64,000 bases of DNA, taken from positions 1,612,001 through 1,676,000 of the forward strand of contig NC_064006.1 in assembly GCF_932276165.1 (NCBI RefSeq), given 5' to 3'. This DNA comes from Plutella xylostella (Eukaryota; Arthropoda; Insecta; Lepidoptera; Plutellidae). Numbering within the stretch: the first letter of the stretch is position 1; every line of letters begins with the position of its first letter. The position numbers were made by a program, and so were the translations under genes. Below the pieces are notes generated by a model. That model saw only the letters and a program-made list of their open reading frames with translations. It was not told the DNA's origin and did not search any database. Of this stretch, positions 44,269-57,516 are shown piece by piece.

Positions 44269-44839
44269 AGGGTTCCGTAGCCAAAATGGCAAAAACGGAA
44301 CCCTTATAATTTCGTCATGTCCGTCTGTCCGTCTGTCCGTCTGTCCGTCTGTCACAGCCGATTTACTCGGAAACTATAAGTACTACAGTGATGAAATTTG
44401 ATGGGAATATGTGTTGTATGAACCGCTACAAAAATATGACACTAAATAGTAAAAAAAAGAATTGGGGGTGGGGCCCCCCATACATGTAACTGAGGGATGA
44501 AATTTTTTTTTTCGATGTACATACCCGTGTGGGTTATCAATGGAAAGGTCTCTTAAAATGATATAAAGTTTTCTAAAAAACATTTTTCTTAAAGTGAACG
44601 GTTTTTGAGATATCAGCTCTCAAAGTCGTAAGAAGTATGTCCACCCCCCTCTATTTTTATAACTACGGGGTATAAAATTCTAAAAAAAATAGAGGTGATG
44701 CATGCTAATTAATTCTTTCAACGATTTTTGGTTTGATCAAAGTATCTCTTATAGTTTTTGAGATAGGTTGATTTAACTGTAATTTTGCTGCTACGGAACC
44801 CTTTGTGCGCGAGCCCGACTCGCACTTGGCCGGTTTTTT
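44269..44839 (+). repeat. Dispersed repeat, AGGGTTCCGTAGCC family (copy 2)
   Basis: 571 bases, nearly identical to 27022-27599, including the (GTCTGTCC)n run and the terminal CACTTGGCCGG-poly(T). It has inserted into the GACCATTT block. Confidence 0.8.
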
Positions 44840-44880
44840 AAAGTTGGCGGTTACTGTGTTTTGAAATGGGACAGCCGAGG

Positions 44881-45535
44881 TGTACCTTGTGTGGCGGTCA
44901 AGTTGGTCCCCGCCTGCGATACTTTCCATCAACATTGGGGCTTGTTTTCATATTTTTAGCGTGCAGTCGTAGTCGGGTTTTTTGTTTGTTAATAATTATA
45001 TTTTTTTATTTGTAACTTTTTAGTTGTTTTTATTTTATGAATTTGTATGTTAGTAGTCGAGTTTTAGTTTATTAACATTTTTTATTTCAATAATTTTGAT
45101 GTTGTGATTTAAATACCTACAGTATGAATATTTTTGTAATGTGCTAATCAAGCCCTTTCATTTGATACCCTACACGGCATTGTTGCAAAAAATATTATTT
45201 TTTCGATCATCACTTTATGTCCTCTAGAGGGCGCTTTATACATTTTGATATAACGTCACATAGCCTATAACCATCGCGCAATCAATACGCTTCTAACGAT
45301 ACCTCATACATCAAAATCTATCAAGCCGTTTAGTAGTAGTATTAGTATAGTACTCGTTATTCTATGATGGCATATTTGAGTTTCAGCTTTTGCTCAGTAG
45401 ATGGCAGTAACATAGTTTAATGCTACTCGACAAAAGGTGGCGCTGTATGTCACTTAACTTCAATGGATGAAACCATCACGCTGCGTTTTGCATGAAATAG
45501 GGTATTTCCATGGTATGAAAATCAAAATTCTATTT
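44881..45535. other. Intergenic DNA
   Basis: T-rich then mixed sequence; no gene, RNA or clear element recognised. Confidence 0.5.
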
Positions 45536-45785
45536 CATCATCATCATCATCAGCCAATAATCATCCACTGCTGGACATTGGCCTCTCCCAAGGAGCGCCA
45601 CAACACTCGGTCCTCGGACTCCTCGGCCTTCCTCATCCAACCACTACCGGCTACCCGCCTAAGGTCGTCAGTCCAGCGGGCAGGAGGGCGTCCCACGCTG
45701 CGTTTGCCTGTTCGTGGTCTCCATTCGAGAACCCGCCTACCCCAACGGTTATCGGTTCTTCGGCAGATATGACCGAAATGATATG
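45536..45785 (-). mobile_element. 5'-truncated RTE-type insertion with 11-bp duplication
   Basis: TCATCATCATCATCATCAGC tail, then the reversed 3' coding end. It is flanked by AAATTCTATTT on both sides (45525-45535 and 45786-45796). It has a small internal duplication (CGGACTCCTCGG). Confidence 0.88.
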
Positions 45786-45837
45786 AAATTCTATTTAACT
45801 TATCCGTATTTTAGGGAATTTTAAAATATTGAAATCG

Positions 45838-46048
45838 TCCATGCGTTCATAAAATAGGCCTGTTTCTATGGTATAATAATATGCATGTTTCCTAAGTTAG
45901 GTATAATTTTGTGTCCGCCTTACAGAAGATAAAAATATGAGACTAGTTTTAAATATTTAAACTTAGGAAACTGGTATAGGTATGATATGAACGCATGAAC
46001 GCACACACGTAACTGTTTGTTAGACTGTGCGTGTTTTCTAAAGAAACT
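45838..46048. repeat. Second copy of the 37525-37891 repeat (uninterrupted)
   Basis: Same sequence from GCGTTCATAAAATAGGCC to TCTAAAGAAACT without the internal MITE. A different MITE follows directly at 46049. Confidence 0.75.
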
Positions 46049-46229
46049 GTGCAGCGATCACAGGATTCGATACTATTTTCGGATCTACACAATCATATGG
46101 TAAAAACAAATGTTACTTTGGAACTGACAAATTTGCCTTACATTTTGACAGTGACAGTTGACGATACTGTTCTTTTTCCATACGTTTGTGTAGTTTCGAA
46201 AATAGTTTCGAATCCTGTGATCGCTGCAC
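46049..46229. mobile_element. MITE, GTGCAGCGATCACAGGATTCGA ends
   Basis: 181 bases with inverted ends GTGCAGCGATCACAGGATTC, one mismatch in the next 15 bases. The open frame across it (46031-46381) looks incidental. Confidence 0.8.
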
Positions 46230-47084
46230 TGAGCACCGAACGTTACGATACGGATTTGCGCAACGCGAGGCAGTGTGAGTGTGTGGACTGCCTTATGGTA
46301 AGCTTCTACCTATCGGTATCGTACGTATCGGACCAAACGGATTGTCATAAACGTGTGCAGAAACGGCGTCGGCAATGCTGATGAAGTGGACGCACTTGTG
46401 TGAATTACAAATTCACATAATTATAACATGTAAAGAATATTGAATGCGATGCGTCCGTTACGTACGATGCAGAAAAGTGGAGCTTAACTTTACACTCAGT
46501 CTCAGCACTCATGAATGGAAAGCGTGAGAGTCTGAAGAGAGGTTAAGAATAATATAACTTATAAGTAGGTACAAGATTATAGATAATTTTGTAATGTCGA
46601 GAGGAACTACTCTTAATAATGTAAGTAGGTATAATCTTAATAAGTAGGTAGGTACTTATAGAAAAAAATACATCTCGCAATACGATTGTTTATACATATA
46701 TATTGCACACTTAGTGAGTTTCACTTTACTTTAATTATGCAGGTATAGGTAGGTACAGTAGGGTGCCCTGCCCATACAAAAGATGGTAATCCTAAACTTT
46801 GTTATTCAGATCCCGGTGATCCAATGGTACCCAGACACGATATTTAATTAGTACCTAAGTACCTAAAAGTTAACACGCACCTACAAAAAAATTAAGCATA
46901 GCCTAAAAAATAGTTATTTGTAATTTTATAAAAAAAGCTGTTCCCGCGCGTTTCGCTTCGCCTTAAAAAGTTTTCCCGTGGGAATTCCGGGATAAAAAGT
47001 AGCCTATGTTCTTTCCCAGGGTCTAAACCGTATGTATACCAAATTTCATTCAAATCCGTTCAGTAGTTTTGGCGTGAAAGAGTA

Positions 47085-47135
<51 letters not shown>

Positions 47136-47582
47136 CAGTTTATTATATAGTTAGGATATTCAATACCAAGCAGTTGAGGACTACTTATTTCATAAGTGAA
47201 AGTATGTAATTTGGAAAATCGGTGAATATTACTATTTTTGGGCAAGAATATTAGGTATTAAGTTGTTATTTTAAACAGAATATTTTCTACGCATAGAATG
47301 GTAAAGTGTTTTTTAATAAATTATAATTTGGTTATCATTTTGGATAATAACTATCTTTGGTGTAGGTATGCTAAATTACTTTAGTATGTCCTATCTACCT
47401 AAATACTAAAGTACTAATAAACCGATGCAGTTAATTTTCTTCGTATAAGATGGGATACTTTTATATTTATAGGTAGGTAGGTATTACTACAATATCAACT
47501 CGGAAAGAGATCGTCTCCGTTTCCACTTAATTTTGATGCAAAAACCACTTCAATCGCTTCAATCCCAATTACGGCACCGTAT
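46230..47582. other. Intergenic DNA with a dispersed repeat
   Basis: 46930-47156 is a good copy of the CTTCGCTTCGCC repeat (GTGGGAATTCCGGGATAAAA; CCGTTCAGTAGTTTTGGCGT) ending in a long (ACAG)n run at 47087-47139. The rest is AT-rich with TAGGTA runs; no gene seen. Confidence 0.55.
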
Positions 47583-47836
47583 ACCTTAGGTGGTAGTGAA
47601 GCTGCTTCCGAAGCTAGGGGCCGCGGGTTCGAATCCCGCCCAGTGCAAACATTCGTGTGATGAGCGTGTGTTTGCCTTGTGTCTGGTTGTCTTTTATCTA
47701 TTTAAGTAATATGTATATCTATCTATTTACCAATCTGTTTAGATATATCAGCTATCCGACATCCATAACACAGGTTCTGCCTAGCTTTGGGTCCGATGGC
47801 CGTGTGTGAGATGTCCCCACATATTTATTTATTATT
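47583..47836 (+). mobile_element. tRNA-derived SINE
   Basis: tRNA-like head with B-box GGGTTCGAATCCCGCC. The body ends GGCCGTGTGTGAGATGTCCC-CACATATTTATTTATT, as in the SINE at 34706. Confidence 0.75.
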
Positions 47837-48857
47837 TAATCCCAAAACCTTATAACACCATGTACTTACCATAAGTATACACTTAGATATCAAACTAGTG
47901 TTTCTGTTTCCTACCAAGAAAACAATAGCATTATCTCCCACAAACCCGCATCGGCCCAACTGTCTGCCCATTCGATATCATAAACAACATATCTGCAACA
48001 ATACTTTACCGCTACTATCTATGACCATAACGTGATCTATTTTATTATAAAGTGCATTGTCTGCCTCGGAGAAGCGCGGTGTACCAGCGACGTAAATAAT
48101 TTAACTGTCTTAAAAGATTCAAAAATAGTTTCCTAACAATGCCCAATGTAATATGTGGACCATTTGTCAGCCCGTAACTAGATTTAAACGCTCGCCGCTC
48201 GCTCGGCTACGCCCACTTTAAACGTCTCTACGTCTCTTTCTAACCCGTGTTTTATCAGTATCCGCGACGTATAGTCATCTCTTTCGTACTAAAAGTCTAC
48301 AGGATGTTTATGCGGCCACAGGCCGGTTCCAAATTGGAGTATAGAATAGTCGTGTCTGCAGAAATGTGAGCTCTTTTAAGCAGGCGTAAAGGTTGGGTTT
48401 CGATCATTGATAGGCTTGTGTGGGGGCTCAATTGAACCGTAACACCCCAGAAAGAGACGGGGCTACCATTCAGTTTAAGTTAGTGGGTCCAAACGAGTTT
48501 TTATGTTTGAAAATCGTATTAAGCTTTTGTTGGAAACTGTTACAGTCAGCAGGCGTAGTTGTGTGGTCAAACAGACTCGAACTATTGGGTTCGAGAGGTG
48601 GGGCGTGCGATTGGGCCCGGCGATATTGAGTTGCGATTCGGTATACCGCGGGCGGACGCGTGTCGTGCGCTTTTAAGCTCATTTAATACTTATACGCTAC
48701 AGTTGAGTAAAAGCTGCAACAAATTAATTGTTTTAACTATAACATTGCAATAAAAATATAGTTGAATTAAATAGTGTTTGCAACAATGCGTGTGTCTACA
48801 AACTAAAATAAAAAACCAGTGTCAGTGTTAAAACTTTCGGAAACTTTTGTAAAAAAA
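47837..48857 (+). promoter_or_regulatory. Upstream region and 5'UTR of the Tlx/C15 gene
   Basis: About 1 kb before the start codon, with GC-richer DNA from 48180 on and fewer repeats than the surroundings. The transcription start cannot be fixed by eye. An in-frame GTG at 48819 is not taken as the start; the ATG at 48858 follows a run of eight A and begins a conserved-looking acidic region. Confidence 0.4.
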
Positions 48858-49395
48858 ATGTCGTCAGTGCATTCTGATGAGGACCAGGAGGAGATCAACG
48901 TGGACTCCGACAGCCGGCTGTCGGGCCACGACAGGAGTGTGTCAGAAGATCGAGATTCGGAGCACAGCTTCCACGACCGCTACCGGGATTCCCCCAATGA
49001 CCACATGACAGATACGCAACCCAGGGTCAACCTGCCCTTCAGCATATCCAGACTGCTCGGCAAACACTTCGAAGAGATCAGCGAGAAGCGAAGGATCTCC
49101 GGCGAAAGCGACGACCGAAGTGAAGACACCGGCTCAGAAAGTGCGAAAGAAACTGACTCAAAAGACGCGTCAAATCTGCCGTTGAACTTCTCGCATTCGC
49201 AAGGACTGTATCCTAACTCGGGGTTGTTCAGGCCCGGGTTTGGTGGTTACGGGTTCGGGGGTAACCCGGGGGTGGTTCGGGTGCCGGCTCACAGGGCTCT
49301 GGGGGCGCTGGGGGCGTGGGGGGTGGCTCTGGACCCCATGAGGCAGGCGGCCGCCGCGGCGTTCGCTCACCAGGTCGTCAAGGATAGACTGAACG
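48858..49395 (+). CDS. C15: Tlx/C15 (clawless) homeobox protein, first coding exon (partial)
   Basis: The first 179 codons, ending in a GTGAGT donor at 49396 in phase 1. Residues 1-45 are acidic (DEDQEEINVDSDS). LPFSISRLLGKHFE fits an eh1 motif for Groucho binding. A Ser/Asp/Glu-rich stretch follows. The C-terminal part reads GVVRVPAHRALGAL ... VVKDRLNG. In TLX proteins a matching 'RVPAHRPL' and 'KDRF' occur just before the exon join and the homeodomain, which is my reason for the call. The homeodomain itself (next exon) was not found up to 64000, so the first intron is at least 14.6 kb or the exon escaped me. Fly C15 acts in leg-tip (pretarsus) patterning. Confidence 0.8.
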
Positions 49396-52300
49396 GTGAG
49401 TGTCTTATTGGATTCTTGTAATCGTGGATATTAATTTATAGGTGTTAAAATGAGTAATAAGTGTATAAGAGGTGCATGATGCATAAAATAAATAATCTTC
49501 TCGAAGAAAGCAGTCCGCTTCTGTGAAGGTGTACTAGGTGTGTAGAATTCTAATCTAAGCCACCACCACCACCACATAGGACGGTATGTGTTATAGATAA
49601 CCCGAAAAGCAGACACATGAAAAAAGAGCATATTTTTACTATTTTATTTAAACAAGGAGAAGTTATCCAGCTTTGGAAAAAATAATTTCAATTAGTTTTG
49701 GAGCTTTGTGTTAATAGGCATTGATCAAATTAATATTTTCGATATCACTTAAATAGATAAACAGTTTAGAGTATCACCCGTCGTTTCCCTTTTACCAATA
49801 ACTAGGCAAAATGATGGTGGATCCCACATCGTTTTTGAACGATTGACGGACTTTATATCCCATTGAGAACAAAAACCAATGAAAAATTTGAAGTAGTCAA
49901 GCTCTATTAAGGGTTGAAGGCAATAGAATGCGAAACACTATTTAAAGTAACACATATTTACCTACGTCACTTACAAAACATAAAAGTATGTTGAGTTTTC
50001 TCTCTAAATACACTCACGAGCATTGAAGTCCAGTCACATAATTATGGAACTTCAATGGCAGTTAGAACTTTTACATTGCACTTGAGTGTAATAATTCTGT
50101 AGTCGTAGTGGTAGTAGTACTCTCACCGGGTTTGATTCCTGGCTGCGGCAGGTAAAATGTACCGCTTCCTAGCACTAGAAGTATTAATTATTAGGTAAAA
50201 CAATAGACATAATTCAGATGATAATGTTAAAAGGACTATAAAATTAATTGTTTTTACTATAACATATTTGGCAACTAGCGACGACCAGTTCATAGAAATA
50301 CATACAGTCCAAGTATGAAGTTCTGAAAACGGAGATGAATTCTAACTAATGTAAAAAACCGTATTTAATCAATCTAATCTAATCTATTACTTTTAAATAA
50401 AGCACAAATCCGTTAAAAAGGTAATATCAAAAGGTAATTTTATTTTTAAACTGTAACTTTTGTAAATGGTCGATGCTAAATAACTGACAATGATAAAAAG
50501 TCTTTGGAAAAACGCACTCTTTATTTTCATGACTTCATAAATGGAGTGTCAAGCAGTAGTGACGTTACGACTTTCCTCAGTGGTTACGACACGTCGCGTC
50601 GCCTGCTGCAACCTCATGTCGCTTACTGCCAATTTGCACCCTTACTCACCTACCTAAGTAGTTAATTTACGGAGAGCACGATTGCGTAAGATTACCCGAA
50701 CTATTAGCAGTCAGGGTGGTCACAGAGATACAGGGTGTTATATTTTATACGAAAGAGGGTCCAGTGTGGTGTCTCGGGTTTTTTTGTTTAATGTATTTTA
50801 TGGCAGGGAATTTAGTATGGATGGAAGGTGATACTCAATAAATGCAGCGCATACGAAATCATTTGCGATTCGATGTTGATTTAGAACTGTTTTTGTGATC
50901 TTGTAGGATAACGTAGATAAAAAAACACTGTTAATATTAAGTAGGTATTATAACTTATAACGTAAGTCATATAAAAACTATAACGCATTAATCAGACTAT
51001 TTGTACTTACTTCACATCATGATTGCTACGTACCGTACAGATAAATTACATTTACTCACTTGCGCTGACTAATTACTTACCATAAATATGCCACAATCCA
51101 CAATAGAAAGTGCAATTTAAAAAGGTCACACAAAAACACAGCCAAAAAAACTACACTAACACCTATGTGTCTTATCTCAAGAGAGCAAAAACCGTAACTA
51201 CCGAAGTCAATAGACTAGACAAAAAGTGCCCTTTTTACAAAAAAAATCCTTTCCCCATCGCCACTTCCGTCGATTTGCAGAAATAATGACACACCCTGTA
51301 CAGTTATTACTACCGTCGCATCTACAGGGTGGTCTAAATAATAGAGTTGTAGTTATTAGTGCGAGCGATGTTTGTTCAAAAGCGTGATTAATAGTTTTGT
51401 TCCTGTTAAATATATTTATGTTTGCATAATTGAACGGCGGACAATTATTTATTGCCGAAGATACAATGTTTTGTCATTTAAATGTCATTTAAAAAGCAAG
51501 TTATAGCTTTATTTCAGTTGTTTAGTTAGTAGTAGTCTGTAACAGTAAGAAGGGGGTTGCTATGTAACACCTATTTGAGAATAGAATGAAACCATAATTA
51601 TATTTCAAAGTCAAATTATAACGTTAGTCTTCCTCTACATACCTACATATCTACAAGGCGATACAGGCATATTTAACTGTTCCAATAGATGATTTTTCAC
51701 TTTCAATATGTTAAAGTACTTTATAACATTACATCTACATATTACATCCGTTGTTTTTGCGGTAACATTCTCTCAAACCACTTATATGTATAGCATCACT
51801 AAAAGTCACCATAACGCCGTCTGAGACAAAACCGTTGGGGCAATCGGAAACAATTCAATTATTGATCACGACTCATGAGACACCGAAGATGAGTTCTGTG
51901 ACATGATTACAAGGGACGAGGCGCCTGCACGGTGGACGTGACGAAAAAAAAACACAATAAAAAAAACAAAAAAGGACAATAAGCAGGTAGGTTACTCTAG
52001 TTTGAGAAAAATGAAGAAGGAGAGATGTGTCACGCAATCGGTTCATTTACTGCTATATATATAGTAGTAAATGAACCGATATGTATATAGTATATATTAT
52101 AGTAGTATCTTTCGGTAACTCACAGTTACTTTCATACTATTTTAGCAGAATGCAAGTTTTTAAGTGTCAAAATCGTATTACTATCATACGATTTTGACAG
52201 CTATTGATAGATAGTGTATTGAAACTAGCACTTAATGCTAAGAGATAGAGTCATGGTTCGCGCAAAGGTGCTAAGTAAATAAGATTTTTGTGGGCTAGAG

Positions 52301-55300
52301 TGACCCTAGGTTCGTGACGTCACTTCAAAGCACGCTATGGATAATTAGTTGTTTTTTTAAAATATTTGTGACAGAAGTATTTGGGTCATCTTTTTGGGTA
52401 AAACTTTGAGATTTATAAAAAAAATTATGTAACTTTGGTTAGTAAGTTTCGTTTTTAAAATTACTTACGAATGTTTCTTATCAGATATTGGAGATGTTCA
52501 AATCAAGACTAGTCTATAAATTTCATTGGCACAAAGTTATAGCTGTAGGTGCATTATTAAGTAGTAATGTGAAAACGTCTGGGATTTCAAGCATCAGCTC
52601 AAAATAACCCTCAAAATGAGCCAATTGGTATTTTTTATCATTTTGTTTATGACTAAGATTGCCCAGAAACTGACTGTCCCACAGATAACGCGTGCCATAT
52701 CCAAGTTAAAACATTTGTTGATAAACATGCAAATTTGGGTTTAAAGAGGCACTTAAAGTATTGTACGATTTATGGATTACGGAGAGTTATCTTTCAATAA
52801 TGGATTGGGTGTGGAGACGTGACTTAAAACATGTCCTTGGCAATAGGTACCTATATATGTGTTGGTTTTAAAGTTTTTGTAATACAACTAAATTGAAAAC
52901 GGGGACGATGACGGTTAGCGACGTATCCTTATGCTTTTTATTTGAATCAATTGAATTAAACATTGCAGTGTAATTAATTAAGTCCATAATATTCTTTATA
53001 TGTACTTCTATGCACATGTCGTCGCTGGCTGTCAAATTAATTCTAGATTCTTGCTATAGAACATACATACGATAGACTCTATAGAGCCGTTATTTTGTTT
53101 ACTATTTCCCGTTGATAATTTATAGACATTTCAATATATCACTCAAAAATTTATTAGGAATTTAGGATGAACCAAGTTTCAGTATTTGCGGCAAAGCTGC
53201 ATTTTTGGTATGTTGTTTGGGATACTTCAGTTATTTAAAGTACGTTTCCTTGATAATACAACTAAAACACACTCTCAAAATAATGATATCATAGAATCAA
53301 CCCTTGTGTTATTATTCTAAAGAAATAACCTATTTGTTATTTTTACTCACAAACGTTACTAACCAAACCAGCCAGCAATCGATCACTTTCCACAAGCAGT
53401 CGAACACCTCAAAGAGGTCGGAAACAGAAACTTCTTTTGTTTTTGTAGTGGACCTATTCGGAGCGTGTCCGTCGCATCCGGCCGTTTGCGGTCGCCTCTG
53501 ATTACGTGCGAAGCCATCGCCAGCCGTAATAGGCGCCTTTGACGATGTTCCGAATTTGAATTTTGTTCTACGATTTTGTGCGGAGTTTCGTGATTATTGA
53601 TCGGTTTGTTTGGTTTTGTTTTATTTTCTCTGTGTTGCTGGCTGTGTCATACTTGAGAACGTGAAATTAACGATGTTGAAATTTGAATTTAGTTCTATAG
53701 TTATTTAAATATTATGCAGAGTTTTGTGATTATTGATTGGTTAGCTTCTGTTTTATGTTTATTTTTTCTGACACTGACAATTTCTCTGGTAACGTCAAGT
53801 TAAGCAGAATTATCGTTGAGCAGTAATTAAGTTCATAAGTCAAAGTCAAAGTCAAAAATTTTTATTCATCGTACAAATATAAAATTTTCTGATGAACGTC
53901 AATTTTTACAAATTACTCTCCGTTCGGATAAGGGGTGGCTCTTTCTGTCTAAGGAGAAGAACGGAAGCAAGAAACTCCTGAGCCATCTTTTCAAAAAAAG
54001 ACTTAAAACTAGTTGGTATACAATACTTATAAGCTTAATAATAATTATTATAATCATGTTAAGGTAGTTTTTCACAAGTGAGATATTATTAGCACATATA
54101 AAACAAAGATTGGTGTTAGGTACCGTACAAATGCCAGTAAAAACATAAACATAATCTTGTTTGTCTTTGTCTTCATGTTTTTATTGTGCACAGTATGAGG
54201 ATCAAAAAACAGGTTACAACTGTAACCTATGAAGGGCGAAATTTTATCAGTGTATCACACATTTATCAGAGTACAATCGTATACACCGTGCCGTCGGCAA
54301 TTTTATTTCTTGATGTAGACCCACATACTGATTACTGAGCAACTTTTATTCAAGATAATTAAGTTTGCTACGAAACATTGTTATTTTATATACAAAAGAC
54401 ATCAACGCAGGCACTGAACTTTCTTTTTGACGGATATTAACAATTCTTGTCATAATAATAAGTAAAGACATTTACCTATTATAATGAATAAAGTAAAATT
54501 TATGAGTAACATTATTTATATCTCTATTCAGCAAGAGGGAGCTATTTAATTTAATACATTTATTTCAGACCAGATCCATAGGTAGCTGCTATGGATCTGA
54601 CCACATAACATTTTTTTAAATAAGTATACCGTTCAAACGAACACTGTAAGTATTTAAAATCTGCCCATTCCTGACTAACGTTGCTATTCCATACAGGGTA
54701 TTACAAATTTGTTCAGAATGACCCCCTGAGTCATCCCTTTCGGCTTATTATACCTTTTTGTAACGCATAGAGACATTCAGATACTCCTGTAAAACTTACA
54801 ACACCTTACAATTTTTCTAACACAATTTCCAACACTACCGTCGCAGGCACATCCCTACCCGGCCCATATCCCCTCATTTCCCTAGGGGAGGCGCGGGTTC
54901 GTAGGCGTTATGAAAATGTGACATGAACCAATATGCGATGATACGTACGCCCCGGTTGTCCTCGTTTGCATGTGTGAACCAAGGAACGAAGAAAATATTT
55001 GGACTGTGCATTAAATAATCGAGGCATATATTTAGAAAAAACTAGTATACTTTTTTATAACTTTATATTATGTAGGTCCCCGATGATATACTATTACTAC
55101 AAAACAATTTATAAATGTTCTGCCATTTTTATAGTATTTTTTTTTACAAAATACATAATTGTATTGACGTTTTCAGTTTATAATATTTTGATGAGCTGTT
55201 AAATGTTCCTAAATATTGCAGACAGCGTCATTTAGTTATTCAATTCCGTTTAATAGTAATTTGGTGGTATTTCACTAGAACTTTTTCATTGCTCGCGAGT

Positions 55301-57516
55301 ATAAAATATACCATTCCTTCCTTTCAAACATTATTTCTAGAAAGTTCTAGTTTCTTTAACCGTGCACATCCCAACTGATTCTTCTTAGTTCCTTGGTGTG
55401 TAGTGTAAATTCTCCCCTTTTTGTGAAGGTTTTACAGGAAGATGTGCTTGAATTTCACAGAGTGACTTGTGAGAATTGCTGCTATTTTATGTTAACGCTT
55501 ATTGAAAAAATATATATATATATATAATTCATTGTCTAGTAATGTTCATTGTCATTTATTATTTTGTATAAAAAATATAAGTAGTTGGTCACCTGATTTT
55601 TGATCTGTTTCTATCTTACATTACTTTTACTTACTAACATTTGATCTTATCTAATATGTTCCTTTTATAGAAGTTTTTTTTTAATTTTAATTATTATTAA
55701 CAACCGAAATATTCATTTCAATTACTACAAAATACTGTATTCAAGGTTTATTCTACGCTAGATTACAGAAATATATACGACCGAGTTGGCGCATTTACCT
55801 ATCTACTCGTATATGTTTATTTCTTATCTAAAATAAATATACTTATATAAATATCCATTTATAGCGTATACATCCGTCTTATATTTTTACGAGTCACATG
55901 ATCCTAAGTGTTGGTGAATTTTATCACCAATCCATAAGTACTGAAAGTTGTAAACTCCATCGTATTTCAAATGTGTAAATATATGGATATGACCCCGCAC
56001 AGTGGTGCATTTCCATAGCGACTTTGAACTTTATTACAACGACTTAGGTATTAAAATAGGCTTGATGTTTAAGTTTCAGTACTGTTGGAGGCTGGTTCGT
56101 AAAATGCTCATAATATTGGTATTTATTTTAAGCTTTTTGGAGATTAGAAAGTGATGTTCGTGTTATTTATAGGCGACTCTGATATTGCTGTCAAGACAGT
56201 TTAAAGTTAATACGAGTACATTTCTCTTGCATTGTTGGCATAAAATTCACTTTGACACTTTCATTCAAATAAATTATAGAAGCGTGCTTAGACCTAGTTT
56301 CACTATAGTCTGTTAGATTATTAACACACCTGATATTTTATTTAAACACTTTATTGTATACAATATACATAGGTACAACAGTAAAAAAATGGAGAGAATT
56401 AAACTAGACTAGTATACAAGGGCGGACTTATCGCCTCAACGCGATCTCTTCCAGTCAACCAGTGTTACATTGTTAAGTTTCAAAGGTGTCAAAAGTAAAC
56501 AAGTAATCCCTTGTTATAATGTAACAGAGTATGGTAAAACTAGGCATTAATCTAACTACGTTGGCTTAAGTTATGTCGAAAGTTAAATATAGTTGATGAT
56601 TATTCCTCTAACTCCACAAGGAGCATAGCGCCTCCACAGTTCTTCTCCAGATGTTCCTGTCCTGCTTTTCAGGATATTCCGACGGCATTGAGTTTGCTGG
56701 GAATGGATCTCCTCCAAGTTATTGCAGGTCGCCCCTTGTACCTTCTGCCCTGCGGTGGATTAAATGTAGTTACTTAATACTTTATACTAAAAACAGGAAA
56801 AATGCTACTGCACATATTTAATTATGCTATTTTATAAACCCAAAGTATCCAATTTTAAATAAAAAAACCACTATCAGATCAAGAACACAGAACCAAATTA
56901 AACAAACCGCTCGACAAAGAGCCGAAAGCAATTCGAAACTAATTTTCCGTATTCTGTTTTCGAAATTGCTTTAAAACGCCACAGATTATCCGCAATTACA
57001 GCTGAACGCCGCACAGTGGGCCGCGATGACAGTCCAGGGACATCGACATAATGAGACAGCTTACAGCGAGGTTTCGGATAGTCGTGCAGATAATAACGAA
57101 GCCTTCATGAGAACGTCAACTAAAATCTGTTGTAATTAGACGCGTTTTTATTATTTGAGAAAAATATTATTTGTTTTTTGTGGCAGCGTTTTTGAGTTAA
57201 TAAGTGGGGTTATGAATTGGTCTCTTGGATTAGAGGATGTCGTAAAAGTTACCTTTTGATATGTCACGTGAATTCGAGAGGTGTGCCGTTATTATGATCA
57301 TTAAATTTATACCTCTATGTAATACCGTTTTATTTGAACTAGGTACCTGAAAGATTGTAAGTTTTTTTTTCATAAGAAGGAAATATAAAAACCGAACCAT
57401 ATAATTGTTTTACTTGTATTTAAAAATTATATTCTTAAATATTACCAATTTCTTATAAGACGTAAGAATTTGGAGATTCTTTGACATGACTGCGGGCGCG
57501 TGGGTAAAACATTTCA
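49396..57516 (+). other. Long intron after the C15 exon, first part
   Basis: Mostly AT-rich DNA without supported genes, less repeat-dense than the rest. Seen within it: a SINE-like B-box relic at about 50110-50180; a near-perfect 44-base palindrome at 52037-52080; a reversed retroposon 3' end (AATTACTCTCCGTTCGGATA; CTCCTGAGCCATCTTTT) at 53836-54020; another (AAGGGCGGACTTATCGCCTC) at 56335-56465; and a reversed LINE coding scrap (GCCCCTTGTACCTTCTGCCC) at 56610-56760. Confidence 0.55.
52037..52080. repeat. Near-perfect 44-bp palindrome
   Basis: ATCGGTTCATTTACTGCTAT-AT meets its reverse complement with a single mismatch (G against A) and no spacer. Confidence 0.8.

Larger units (their letters stand above)
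42785..44880. repeat. Unusual repeat block built on GACCATTTYAAAACCTAGTAAG
   Basis: A 25-base motif (GACCATTTcAAAACCTAGTA-AGnGCC) recurs at about 43118, 43369, 44016 and 44046 on the plus strand, and reversed at 43965, 44080 and 44845. Outer versions (GTCGGCTGTCCCATTTTAAA at 43112; reversed near 44860) suggest inverted symmetry over about 1.75 kb. GAGCCAAAAAAC occurs at 42823 and 43156. No transposase was seen. The block is interrupted at 44269-44839 by another repeat. Confidence 0.65.

Noticed and set aside
45467..45772. 101-codon open frame with a His run
   Set aside because: It is the wrong-strand reading of a 5'-truncated RTE 3' end with a (TCA)n tail.
46031..46381. 116-codon open frame
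   Set aside because: It lies across a MITE with inverted ends at 46049-46229, and no protein family is recognised.
50690..51350. Possible DNA transposon with ACAGGGTG ends
   Set aside because: Only short, imperfect matches at about 50750 and 51330; the borders could not be defined.
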